Shown: positions 1-8,627 of the stretch, piece after piece | Layout of the letters: every line of letters begins with the position of its first letter | How positions within the stretch are numbered: the stretch's first letter is position 1 | Origin: JAJYKC01 sp963823105 | GTDB lineage: Bacteria; Acidobacteriota; Terriglobia; Bryobacterales; Bryobacteraceae | Assembly: GCA_963823105.1 (NCBI GenBank) | Contig: CAWGKC010000005.1 | Coordinates: 1,178,001 to 1,242,000, forward strand | Length of the DNA: 64,000 bases | Reading direction: 5' to 3' | The notes under the pieces: generated by a model | The model's database searches: none | The model's input: only the letters and a program-made list of their open reading frames with translations | Told to the model about the DNA's origin: nothing | Program-made: the position numbers and the translations under genes

Positions 1-237
1 AAATGCTCCTTGCTGGGTTTGTTACTTCCGCTTTCTCGGGTGTGAGATTTCCGCGCTAGGTTGGACATCTTGTTCCTTTCGTTCCGACAGGAGATGGCGA
101 GCGGGGGCCGAAGCTTCTCCTGAACCGGGATGTTACTTGTTTCATCGCAACGGAGATCGTTGCAATGGACCCTCCCATTAAAACTCGAATCGGGATTTGG
201 GGTCCTCAATTTCGGGATGCAAAGTTCTTAATTGTTA
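1..237. other. Left-edge region without a recognisable gene
   Basis: No open frame here has a convincing start, ribosome site or family resemblance. The stretch lies downstream of the minus-strand gene that stops at 238. A short inverted repeat (GCAACG, five bases, CGTTGC) near 147-163 could form a small hairpin, but no T-run follows it on either strand, so I do not call a terminator. Confidence 0.5.
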
Positions 238-1398
238 TTAAAAGCGCTCGCAGGCCATGACGTTTTGGAGAAAGGTTACCGGGAGGGGTTGTTCAGGAAT
301 CGTATAAAAGTCCGATGGATTCAGCACTTCGCTCACGGGGGCGGTGAATTCGTATCCGCGGCCGGGGACGGTGCGGATGAATCCGGTTCCGCCTTGCGGA
401 TCGTCCAGCGCCTTCCTGAGGTGGAAGACGTGTTGACTCAAATTGCCCTCTTCGACGATCGAGTTGGGCCATATCGCCGTGAGTAACTCGTCCTTGGTGA
501 CTATGCGGCCGGCGTGGACGACCAGGTAAGCGAGGACTTCAAACGGCCTAGGCGAAAGGGGGATCTCCACTCCGCCGCGAGTGACCTTGCGGGTTCCGGG
601 GCGCAGTTCGAATTCTCCAAACCGGAACAGGTTGGCGGAATCATGGACGCAGGGAATATTGCCTTCGTGCTTGGCCGAGACGAGGATGAGCCTGGGCGAG
701 CCGATTCGATACGGCTCGGCGCCGGTCGAGCCGAGCATTTGAACCGGCCGGAGACCGGCTTCGGCGTGCATCCGGCATAGTTCGCCGGCGGTGTAAAGAT
801 AGCTCGTGGTGGTCCGGGTCTCGAGCTCGCCGCCGCGCACGAAGGTGTAGTCGGTATCGAGGCGGCTCTCGGAGGGATAGTAGCGGTGCTCGCTCAGCAT
901 GAGGATATCCCCGAGGCGGAACGAGAGGGTGCGGGGCATGGAAGGGAGGATCGATTCGGCGGCCATTCCGGTGTCGACGACGAACCGCGCGCCGGGTTTG
1001 AGGCAGCGGGCCACGGCGTTCAGGAATTGGCGGGCTTCGTCCCAGGGCAGGTAGCAGAAGTTGTTGCCCATGCAATATGCGCCGTCGAACTCGAAAGACC
1101 AAGGAACGGAACGGAGGTCTTCCTTCACCCAATGAATCGCGAGATCGGTGGCGGGGCGGGCTTCGGCGAGGAACTCCGCGCTTTGGTCGAGGCCGGTCAT
1201 TCTATACCCGCGGCCGGCGAGTTCGATGGCGTGGCGGCCGTTGCCGCAGGGGACGTCGAGGAGGCGCGCTCCGGGGTTGAGATGGAGGGCGCGTTCGAGG
1301 AAGTCGGCGTCGGCGCGGGCGTTTTCGGGATTGACGAAGCGGCGCCATGCGTCGAGAGCAGCGCCGCGGAAGAAATTGGTCTGCCAGTTGGATTGCAT
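238..1398 (-). CDS. SAM-dependent methyltransferase fused to a C-terminal OmpR-type winged helix
   Basis: The 386-residue product has two modules. Residues 1-245 look like a class I SAM-dependent methyltransferase: motif I is LLDVPCGNGRHA at 46-57, followed by an acidic strand end at GLDQS (69-73). Residues 257-353 are an OmpR/PhoB-type winged-helix DNA-binding domain, starting at FRFGEFELRPG and ending with the wing motif TVPGRGYEF. About 33 residues follow without a recognisable domain. In Solibacter-type proteins the winged helix normally sits at the N-terminus before TPR or propeller repeats, so this order is odd. The start lies 9 bp after the stop of the upstream PD40 gene, which suggests co-transcription. 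The methyl acceptor cannot be told. No start codon precedes the winged helix in its own frame, which favours a true fusion, but indels elsewhere in the window call for caution. Confidence 0.75.
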   Translation of the reverse strand: MQSNWQTNFFRGAALDAWRRFVNPENARADADFLERALHLNPGARLLDVPCGNGRHAIELAGRGYRMTGLDQSAEFLAEARPATDLAIHWVKEDLRSVPWSFEFDGAYCMGNNFCYLPWDEARQFLNAVARCLKPGARFVVDTGMAAESILPSMPRTLSFRLGDILMLSEHRYYPSESRLDTDYTFVRGGELETRTTTSYLYTAGELCRMHAEAGLRPVQMLGSTGAEPYRIGSPRLILVSAKHEGNIPCVHDSANLFRFGEFELRPGTRKVTRGGVEIPLSPRPFEVLAYLVVHAGRIVTKDELLTAIWPNSIVEEGNLSQHVFHLRKALDDPQGGTGFIRTVPGRGYEFTAPVSEVLNPSDFYTIPEQPLPVTFLQNVMACERF

Positions 1399-1407
1399 GG
1401 CGCTCCT

Positions 1408-3519
1408 TTACGGCCGCGGCGCGTTAAGCGCTTTCCGGGACGGCGGCGGGACGAAGTTTTCAAGGGACCATAGTTCGTCGCCGGTGTCGTAGTCGCCGGA
1501 AACGGAGATGATTTTTCGCCCATCGGGGCTGATTTCTAAATTGCCGAAGTAACTGGAGCTTGGAAAATCACCCAGGCGTTCCGGTTTGCCTCCGGCCATC
1601 GAGACGCGAAACAGACTTTGTCTGCCGGCGGAATCTTTGTCGTGGTAGAGGACCCAATCGCCGCCGGGCGTGAATGCGTAGTGGCCGCTGCCGGCGGCGA
1701 GCGCCTCCTTACCGAGAGGGGCCAATGGTATCCAATCGCCACCCAGGGTGGGACGTAACTCGATGCCTCGCTCACCGCTGCGCATCAAGAAACGCTCGTC
1801 GGGAGACACTCGCGCCACCCACGCGGTGGAGCTTGACGGGTCCTGCCCCAAAATCGTCTCCTGGCGCGCCGCGATGTCCCACCGCGCCATTGTGAATCCT
1901 TGACCGAAGTGGGTGAACATGTAGAGCGCCCGGTCGTCGCGGCTGGTGTCGACAATCCTCCACCGCGTCGTGAACGGCTGGAGGCGTTCGATTTCGCCAG
2001 TGTCGAGCGCGATCGAAAAGATACCCGCCATGTCGCCGCAGAAAAGTTTTGGCAGTTGAGCGGCCCACTTACAACCCGCTTCGCCGCGATAGATCTTACG
2101 ATCCTCGCCGGTGGAGGGGTTGTGTATATGGATGGTCTTGCCCGCTGTTTCTCCCACGTCTTCGTTCGTGACGGCGTAGGCGAATCGGTCGCTTCCGCCG
2201 GACCAACTTACATCGGGATTGAACTGGTTGCCAAGGAGGAGATCCAGCCGTTTCCAAGCGCCGGGGCGGCCACTGGAGTCAAGAGGCGCGAGGTGGATCG
2301 ACCACCTGCCTCCCGGTTTCACCGCACTGTAAACCAAATTCCCGGCGGCCGCAGTGATGCCGCTTTCGAAGTCGCCGTACCTTAGAAAAAGTATCTCACC
2401 GGCCGGTATGCCACCATCGATTGGCAGGAGGTGGAGGGCCGGTTTTCCCGTGCGTTCGCTGAAGATGGCCAAATAGCGTCCGTCGGCGGTCCAATCGAGG
2501 AGTTGGGGCGTAAGCGTCACTCCGGTACTTAGCCGCTCCTGGTATACCTGTTGCGGCTCTCCGGATTCGATGGGCAGGACGAAAATCTGTGAGAGGCGAT
2601 CCACGCCGGAGCGGAGGAAGACTTGATAGGCGACGAAACGGCCATCCGGTGAGAAGGTGGCGACTCCGATCACACCGGAGGGCGCGCTCGACAATTCGCG
2701 GATTTGTCCGTCGGCGACGGAAATCCTCAGCAGACGGCTGGGGCCCTGTTTGGGATCGGGGCAGAGCAGGAAGTAGCGATTGTCCCAGGACCAACGCGGC
2801 GGCCCGCAGGTGGGGGTTCCATCCACTTTGACGAGTTCGCGGTAGCCTGTGCCGTCGGTGTTCACGACCGCGTACGTTTCCGGCTGGTTGGGCTTGAGGT
2901 AGAAGCGAAGTCCGACGATCGAGAAATCCCTGGATGGGAACCAGCCGGGAAGGTCGTCCAGTTTCGCCTTGAAAACGACCCGTTTGATTTTGCCGGCAAG
3001 ATCGCCGAAGATCAATTCTCCGGTCGTGTCGTTCCGGTAAACAGCGCGGTACCCGTCGGTGTCGCCCGGGCCCATGCCATTGCCGAGCGTCTCGATTTTG
3101 CGTTGGGTCATGGTGACGGGCGCGGGCGGATGGGCGACTTGTCTCAACGCGGCGAGGCGCTCGCGGGCCTGCGCGGCGGCGGGCTGATCGGCGAAGTCGC
3201 GCACAATTTGCCGATAGACTTTCAGCGCCTGGCGGCCAAGCTTCTCATAGCAGCCGGCCAGGTGCAGCAGCGCTTTCGAGCGCACGTCGCGGGAGGCGGA
3301 GGTGTTCGCGGCGATCTTGCGATAAGCCGCGATGGCGGTCGCGAGGTCGCCGTCCACTTGCTCCTTCGCGATGGCGGCTTCGAGATCGACGGCGGGTTTG
3401 GTCTGCGCGAATGCCGCGGGGGCGAGCGAGTGCATGGCCAGCGCCGGTAAGAGCCAAGCGATTATGGTCAGAGTTCCGCGCCGGGGAATGGCGAGGTTTT
3501 TGAATTGGAGGGATTTCAC
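1408..3519 (-). CDS. Secreted TPR + PD40 beta-propeller protein, paralogue C
   Basis: This 703-residue protein starts at a GTG codon. It has an N-terminal signal peptide (hydrophobic core about residues 18-37, ending AFAQ), then a TPR-like segment (about 60-125, with ALLHLAGCYEKLGRQALKVYRQ) and a long C-terminal region of PD40/TolB-type propeller blades marked by FSPDGRFVAY, SWDNRYF, DWTADGRYLAI and ISPDGRKI. Such propellers usually bind proteins or sugars in the periplasm; no catalytic motif is visible. It is the third of three tandem paralogues that share the same domain order throughout. It has its own upstream element at 3556-3590, while the methyltransferase gene follows 9 bp after it. 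Function beyond a secreted binding scaffold is unknown. Confidence 0.8.
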   Translation of the reverse strand: MKSLQFKNLAIPRRGTLTIIAWLLPALAMHSLAPAAFAQTKPAVDLEAAIAKEQVDGDLATAIAAYRKIAANTSASRDVRSKALLHLAGCYEKLGRQALKVYRQIVRDFADQPAAAQARERLAALRQVAHPPAPVTMTQRKIETLGNGMGPGDTDGYRAVYRNDTTGELIFGDLAGKIKRVVFKAKLDDLPGWFPSRDFSIVGLRFYLKPNQPETYAVVNTDGTGYRELVKVDGTPTCGPPRWSWDNRYFLLCPDPKQGPSRLLRISVADGQIRELSSAPSGVIGVATFSPDGRFVAYQVFLRSGVDRLSQIFVLPIESGEPQQVYQERLSTGVTLTPQLLDWTADGRYLAIFSERTGKPALHLLPIDGGIPAGEILFLRYGDFESGITAAAGNLVYSAVKPGGRWSIHLAPLDSSGRPGAWKRLDLLLGNQFNPDVSWSGGSDRFAYAVTNEDVGETAGKTIHIHNPSTGEDRKIYRGEAGCKWAAQLPKLFCGDMAGIFSIALDTGEIERLQPFTTRWRIVDTSRDDRALYMFTHFGQGFTMARWDIAARQETILGQDPSSSTAWVARVSPDERFLMRSGERGIELRPTLGGDWIPLAPLGKEALAAGSGHYAFTPGGDWVLYHDKDSAGRQSLFRVSMAGGKPERLGDFPSSSYFGNLEISPDGRKIISVSGDYDTGDELWSLENFVPPPSRKALNAPRP

Positions 3520-3555
3520 GATGCGCGCCCCAAGCGCGGTTCTATCATGGCGCGC

Positions 3556-3590
3556 GAATGTTTGCGGATTAAGGGGATTTGGTCAGGATT
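3556..3590 (-). promoter_or_regulatory. Conserved upstream element, copy 2 (candidate promoter)
   Basis: A block of about 33 bp matches 28 positions of the block at 7876-7910, and the two lie almost equally far upstream of paralogous genes (37 and 38 bp). On the minus strand both contain CTGACC, a 17-bp spacer and AAACAT, which fits a promoter-like -35/-10 arrangement. The best-conserved parts are the two ends, TCCTGACC and CCGCAAACATTC. It may instead be leftover similarity from gene duplication. Confidence 0.45.
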
Positions 3591-3647
3591 GTGTGTGGAG
3601 TTTGTCTGGATTTCCAGACACATGGCGATCTGCCAATGTACACTCCC

Positions 3648-5729
3648 TTACGGCCGCGGCCCGGTACGCGCTTTCGAAGAGGGGACGAAGTTCTCCAGTT
3701 TCCAGATTTCGAGGCTTGTCGCATATTCGCCAACGGTGACAAGGATTCTATGTCCATCGGGGCTGATCTCCAGGTTGCCGGAGAAGCTGGCGCCTGGAAA
3801 ATCGCCGAGGCGTTCCGGTTTTCCGCCCGTCGCCGGGATGCGGAACAGGCTGTGTTTGCCGGAGGAATCGGTGTCGTGATAGACGATCCATTTGCCATCG
3901 GGCGTGAAGCCGTAGTGGCCGAGGCTGGTGGCGGTCGCGCTTGCGTCTTTCCCGAGGGAAACCAGTAGTCGCCATTCGCCGCCCGAGATGGGACGTATTG
4001 CAAGGCCTCGCGGGTCGTGCCGGAGGAGCGAGCGCTCGTCCGGAGATACCTGCGCGATCCACGCAGTGGCGCTGGACGGGTTCCGCTCCAGCAGTGTCTC
4101 CCGCCGCGCCGCGATTTCCCAACGCATCATTTCCATTCCCTGGCCGAAGGGGGTGAGCATGTAGAGCGCATCGTCATCGCGGCTGGCGCCGGCGATTCTC
4201 CAGCGCTTTGTGAACGGCTGGAGACGCTCGATCTCGCCGGTGCCGGCGGCGATCGAGAAAATGCCGGATTCGTCGCCACAGAAGAGCTTCGGCTGTTGCG
4301 CCGCCCATTTACAGTCCGCGTCCCCGTGATGGATTTCCCGATCCTCGCCGGTAAGGGCGTTATGCACATGGACGGTCCTTCGCTCAGCCTGTCCACCTTC
4401 TTCGTTCGAGGCGGTATAAACAATTTGATCGCTGTCACTCGACCAATTTGGGTAAGGGTGGCCGTTCTTGCCAAGGTGGAGATCCAGGCGTTTCCAATCG
4501 CCCACGCGACTATTTGAGTCGAGGGAGGCGACATGGACAGCCCACTCGCCACCCGGCTTGCGCGAAGCGTAGATCAGATCCCCGGAGGTTGTGGTGACTC
4601 CTCTTTCGAAGTTGCCAAAGATTAAGAAGACCGGCTCGCCCGCCGATCTGCCGTCCTTTACCGGCAAGAGGTGAAGCCCGGGCTTCCCGGTGCGCTCGCT
4701 GCCCATGGCGAGGTAGCGTCCGTCGGCGGTCCAATCGATGAGCCTCAGCGAGGGGGAAGCTACGTTGGTCGAGCGTTCCTCGTAGACGAGTTGCGGGTCT
4801 CCGCCTTCGGCAGGCAGAAGGAAGATTCGCGAGACCGGATCGGCGGCGGAGGGCGGGAGGATCTGATACGCAATGAACCGGCCGTCCGGAGAGTAAGTGG
4901 CGGTTCCGAGGACGGCGGTTTTAAGATTCAGCAATTCGCGGATTTTGCCGTCGGGGACGGAGATCCGCAATAGACGGTTTGCGCCGTCTTGAGACTGAAC
5001 GCACAGGATGTAGCGGTTATCCCAGGACCATTTCGTCCCACATGCGGGGTGTCCATCCATCCTGACGACCTCGCGGTATCCACTACCGTCGATGTTGACG
5101 ACGGCGAGCGTGAAGGGCCGGCCGGCCTTGGGGTGGAGGGGGCTGAGGACGAGTCCGACGATGGAGAAATCCCTGGAGGGGAACGAGCCGGGAGGGTCAT
5201 CCGGTTTCGCTGCGAAGATGACGCGTTTGCTCCTACCGGCGAGATCGCCGAAGATTACCTCACCGGCCGCGCTATTCCAATAGACCACGCGGCGGCCGTC
5301 TGTATCGCCTGGTCCCAACCCTGGGCCCGGAAGGTCGATTTTACGTTGGGTCATCGCCGTGGGGTGGCCGTCTTGATTCAACGCGGCGAGGCGGGCGCGG
5401 GCCTGCGCGGCGGCGGGTTGGTCGGCGAAATCGCGGACAATTTGTAGATAGACATTCCGCGCTTCGCGCCCGAGCTTTTCGTAGCAGCGGGCTAAGCGCA
5501 GCAGGGCGTTGGCGCGAATGTCGCGGGAAGCGGAGGTGTTCGCGGCGATTTTGCGATAGGCGGCGATGGCGGTGTCGAGATCGCCGTCCACCTGCTCCTT
5601 CGTGATGGCGGCTTCAAGCTCGACGGCGGGTTTGGTTTGGGCGAATGCCGGCGGGGCGAAAAGCTGCATGGCCAGGCCGGGTAGGAGCCAGGCGGTCATG
5701 GCGATGCATTCGAGCTTCCCGGGCTTCAT
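3648..5729 (-). CDS. Secreted TPR + PD40 beta-propeller protein, paralogue B
   Basis: I place the start at the ATG at 5729 (MKPGKLECIAM), 24 codons inside the longest frame, because only this start gives a normal signal peptide (WLLPGLAMQLFAPPAFAQ) and lines up with its paralogues. The product has 693 residues: signal peptide, TPR-like helices (ALLRLARCYEKLGREARNVYLQ) and PD40 blades (YSPDGRFIAY, DWTADGRYLAM, FTPDGKWIVYHD, ISPDGHRIL). The start sits 10 bp after the stop of paralogue A with no clear ribosome site between them, so translation is probably coupled. The role is likely a secreted binding propeller; the ligand is unknown. Confidence 0.8.
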   Translation of the reverse strand: MKPGKLECIAMTAWLLPGLAMQLFAPPAFAQTKPAVELEAAITKEQVDGDLDTAIAAYRKIAANTSASRDIRANALLRLARCYEKLGREARNVYLQIVRDFADQPAAAQARARLAALNQDGHPTAMTQRKIDLPGPGLGPGDTDGRRVVYWNSAAGEVIFGDLAGRSKRVIFAAKPDDPPGSFPSRDFSIVGLVLSPLHPKAGRPFTLAVVNIDGSGYREVVRMDGHPACGTKWSWDNRYILCVQSQDGANRLLRISVPDGKIRELLNLKTAVLGTATYSPDGRFIAYQILPPSAADPVSRIFLLPAEGGDPQLVYEERSTNVASPSLRLIDWTADGRYLAMGSERTGKPGLHLLPVKDGRSAGEPVFLIFGNFERGVTTTSGDLIYASRKPGGEWAVHVASLDSNSRVGDWKRLDLHLGKNGHPYPNWSSDSDQIVYTASNEEGGQAERRTVHVHNALTGEDREIHHGDADCKWAAQQPKLFCGDESGIFSIAAGTGEIERLQPFTKRWRIAGASRDDDALYMLTPFGQGMEMMRWEIAARRETLLERNPSSATAWIAQVSPDERSLLRHDPRGLAIRPISGGEWRLLVSLGKDASATATSLGHYGFTPDGKWIVYHDTDSSGKHSLFRIPATGGKPERLGDFPGASFSGNLEISPDGHRILVTVGEYATSLEIWKLENFVPSSKARTGPRP

Positions 5730-5739
5730 GTAAGTCGAA

Positions 5740-7838
5740 TCATGGTTTCGGTGGGGCGGGGACGAAGTTCTCCAGCGACCAGAGTTCTTCGCCAGTTGCA
5801 ATCATGCCAGTGGCGATGACCTTGCGCCCATCGGGGCTGATTTTTAGGCTGCCGGCCAAGATGTTTGGGAAATCACCCAACCGCTCCGGCTTGCTCCCGG
5901 CCGTCGAGACGCGGAACAGGCTGGGTTTGCCTGCGGAATCGGCATCGTCGTAAAGGAGCCAGTTACCGTCCGGCGTGACCCCGAAGCGGTGGTTCGATTT
6001 GCGGTCGGCCAGCGCCCCTGCCACCGGTTTCCAATCGCCGCCCGATGTGGGACGCACGTCGATGCCTTGCCGACTCGCCCGGATGAGCGAGCGCTCGTCT
6101 GGCGATACCAGCAGCCAACTGGTGGGTGCCGATGAGCCCTGCGCCAGTGTCGTCTCCCGCCCCGTGGCGATTTCCCATCGCAGCAATTTCCACGCTTGAT
6201 CGTCACTGGTGAAAAGGTAAAGCGATCGGTCATCTCGGCTGGGGGCCTGAATGTACTGAGACGACGCTTTGAACTTATGAAGCGGCGCGACTTCTCCGGT
6301 GTCGACCGCGATCGAATAGATTTCACCACTGTTTTCGCTACAGAAAAGTTTCGGCTGGCTAGCCGCCCAGATGCAGAAGCCGTGATTGGGGGCGTGATAG
6401 ATCTCGCGATCCTTTCCTGTAGAGAGGTTGTGGGTATGGACGACCGCGCCCCCAGTCTGTCCCAGGTCTTCATTCGATCCCACATAGACGATTTGATTGC
6501 CGTCGCCAGACCAATTGGTAGCGGGTTAGTCGTGTTTCCAAGGCGGAGATCCAGTCGTTTCCAAAACTCTACGCGGCTGTTCGAGTCGAGGGACGCGAGG
6601 TAGACGGCCCAGTTGCCGCCAGGCTTGACGGAGCTGTATACCAAATCGCCAGCGGCTGTCGTGACGCCGCTTGAAAAGGCGCCATACCGTAGAAAGACAG
6701 GATCGCCGGCCGATTTGCCGTCTTTTATTGGCAGGAGGTGAAGCGCGGGATTGCCTGTGCGCTCACTGGAAATGGCTAGATACCGTCCGTCGATGGTCCA
6801 ATCGAGAAGCCTCAGCGATTGAGAGGTTCCGATGGTTGGGCGCTCCTCGTAGACCGGCTGAGGGTCTCTGCCGTCGGCGGGCTCGACGAAGATACGCGTG
6901 ACCCCATCCGCGTTCGCGGGTGGGTGGACTTGATATGCCACGAAGCGGCCATCGGGAGAAAAGGCAGCGGTTCCGATTTCACCGGTTTTCAGGCTCAGCA
7001 GCTCGCGGATGTTTCCGTCGGCGATGGAGATCTTCAACAGGTGGCTCGTGCCGTCTTGAACCCGGCTGCACAGGACATAGCGGTTATCCCAAGACCAGTT
7101 CGGCCCACATACGGAGCGGCCATCCAGCTTGGCAATCTCGCGGTAATCCGTACCGTCGGTTTTGACGACTGCCAAGGTTTCCGGCGGGCCTGGGAATTCA
7201 AGACCGACTATAGAGAAATCCCTCGATGGAAACCAACCCCAGACATCGCCTAGCTTCGCCTTGAAGATGACCCGCTTGCTCTTGCCGGCGAGATCGCCGA
7301 AGATCAGCTCCCCGGTCGCGTCATTCCGATAGACGACGCGGTGGCCGTCCGTATCGCCGGGACCCATTTCCGGTCCTAACGTCTCGATTTTGCGTTGTGT
7401 CATCGTCGCGGGCGCTGCCGGACGGTCGTCTTGCCTTAACGCCGCCAGACGCGCTCGTGCTTGGGAGGCGGCGGGCTGGTCGGCGAAATCGCGAACAATT
7501 TGTTGATAGACATTTCGCGCCTGTTGTCCGAGCTTCTCGTAACATCCGGCTAAGTGCAGTAGCGCGTTGGCACGCACGTCGCGGGACGCTGATTGGTCGG
7601 CGGCGATCTTCCGATAGTCTGCGATGGCGGTTTGTAGATCGCCGTCGACCTGTTCCTTCGTGATCGCGGCTTCGAGCTCGACGGCGGGTTTGGTTTGGGC
7701 GGATGCCACCGGGGCAAGTAACTGCATGGCCAAGCCCATGATGAGCCAACCAAAACTCAAGGTCAAGGCTCCGGTGAGGACCGCGGAAGCCATCGCGGCC
7801 AGGGCGACGGCGATGTTTTCCAGTTTCTCGGATTTCAT
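5740..7838 (-). CDS. Secreted TPR + PD40 beta-propeller protein, paralogue A (one-base frameshift)
   Basis: This is the first gene of the tandem trio. It starts at an ATG preceded by a good ribosome site (GGGAGG). The first 440 or so residues carry a long hydrophobic leader with signal peptide, the TPR segment and PD40 blades (FSPDGRFVAYQ, DWTIDGRYLAI). At about 6517 the frame breaks: GG appears where GGG is needed on the plus strand, so LPNWSGDGNQIVY of the paralogues is lost. The second frame continues with perfect family similarity (VGSNEDLG to NFVPAPPKP) and stops at 5740. Adding one base restores a 699-residue protein, close to the 693 and 703 residues of its neighbours. I treat this as one gene with a probable sequencing indel, though a young pseudogene is possible. 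Confidence 0.75.
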
Positions 7839-7875
7839 GATGCACCTCCCTTAGTGCGATTTCAGAATGCCGCGG

Positions 7876-7910
7876 GAATGTTTGCGGCGTAGCGGGATTC
7901 GGTCAGGACA
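7876..7910 (-). promoter_or_regulatory. Conserved upstream element, copy 1 (candidate promoter)
   Basis: This is the counterpart of 3556-3590 and lies 38 bp upstream of paralogue A. On the minus strand it again shows CTGACC, 17 bp, AAACAT. Paralogue B, which is coupled to A, lacks a copy. That pattern fits a promoter present only at the heads of transcription units. Confidence 0.45.
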
Positions 7911-7949
7911 TTGCATGAACTTGATGTGGAATTGGCGACATAGGGCGAC

Positions 7950-8627
7950 TTAGCCATCGAATCGATATCCGACACCGCGGATGCAGATCAGGTACCGCGG
8001 CGCGGAGGGATCGTCCTCGATCTTTTTGCGCAGCGCGACAATGTGGTTGTCGACGACGCGATCGGTAACGAAGACGCCGGAGCCCCACACTTGTTCGAGT
8101 AGGGTTTCGCGGGTGAGGACGTGTCCCCGGCTGTGGATGAAGGCGGCGAGGAGTTTCAGTTCCGTGTGCGTGGCTTCCAGGCGAACTCCGTCGCGGCGCA
8201 ATTCGAAACGCGCCAGGTCCAACTCGAAGCGGCCAAAGCGATGGACTTCGACGCCCGCCTCGGCGACGCTTCGCCGGAGCATGGCGCGGATGCGCGCGCG
8301 CAGCTCGCGAGGGCTGAATGGCTTGGTGACGTAATCGTCCGCGCCGAGGTCGAGGCCGAGGATCTTTTCCGCCTCTTGCGTTTTGGCGGTGAGCATGACG
8401 ATGGGCGTGGACAAGCCGCCGCGCCGCAGCTCGCGGCAGACCTCGAAGCCGTCTTTATTGGGGAGCATGACATCGAGCAGGATGAGGTCGAAAGGCTCGG
8501 AACGCGCGCGCTGGACGGCTTCGGCTCCGTCGGCGACCACGGCGATCTCGTATCCCTCCGCATGGAGATCGTTTTCGAGAGCGAAGGCGATGCCCGGCTC
8601 GTCTTCGACGATGAGGATGCGGCTCAT
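7950..8627 (-). CDS. OmpR/PhoB-family response regulator
   Basis: The 225-residue product starts with MSRILIVEDE. It has a receiver domain (residues 1-120) with the acidic pocket VEDE, the phosphoacceptor Asp52 in LLDVMLPN, and the conserved Lys102 in VTKPF. A PhoB-type winged helix follows (about 128-225), ending IRGVGYRFDG. The start overlaps the histidine-kinase stop as ATGA (8624-8627), so the pair is translationally coupled. It should bind DNA when phosphorylated by that kinase. Targets are not visible, although the PD40 genes directly downstream in the same direction are natural candidates by position. Confidence 0.92.
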   Translation of the reverse strand: MSRILIVEDEPGIAFALENDLHAEGYEIAVVADGAEAVQRARSEPFDLILLDVMLPNKDGFEVCRELRRGGLSTPIVMLTAKTQEAEKILGLDLGADDYVTKPFSPRELRARIRAMLRRSVAEAGVEVHRFGRFELDLARFELRRDGVRLEATHTELKLLAAFIHSRGHVLTRETLLEQVWGSGVFVTDRVVDNHIVALRKKIEDDPSAPRYLICIRGVGYRFDG

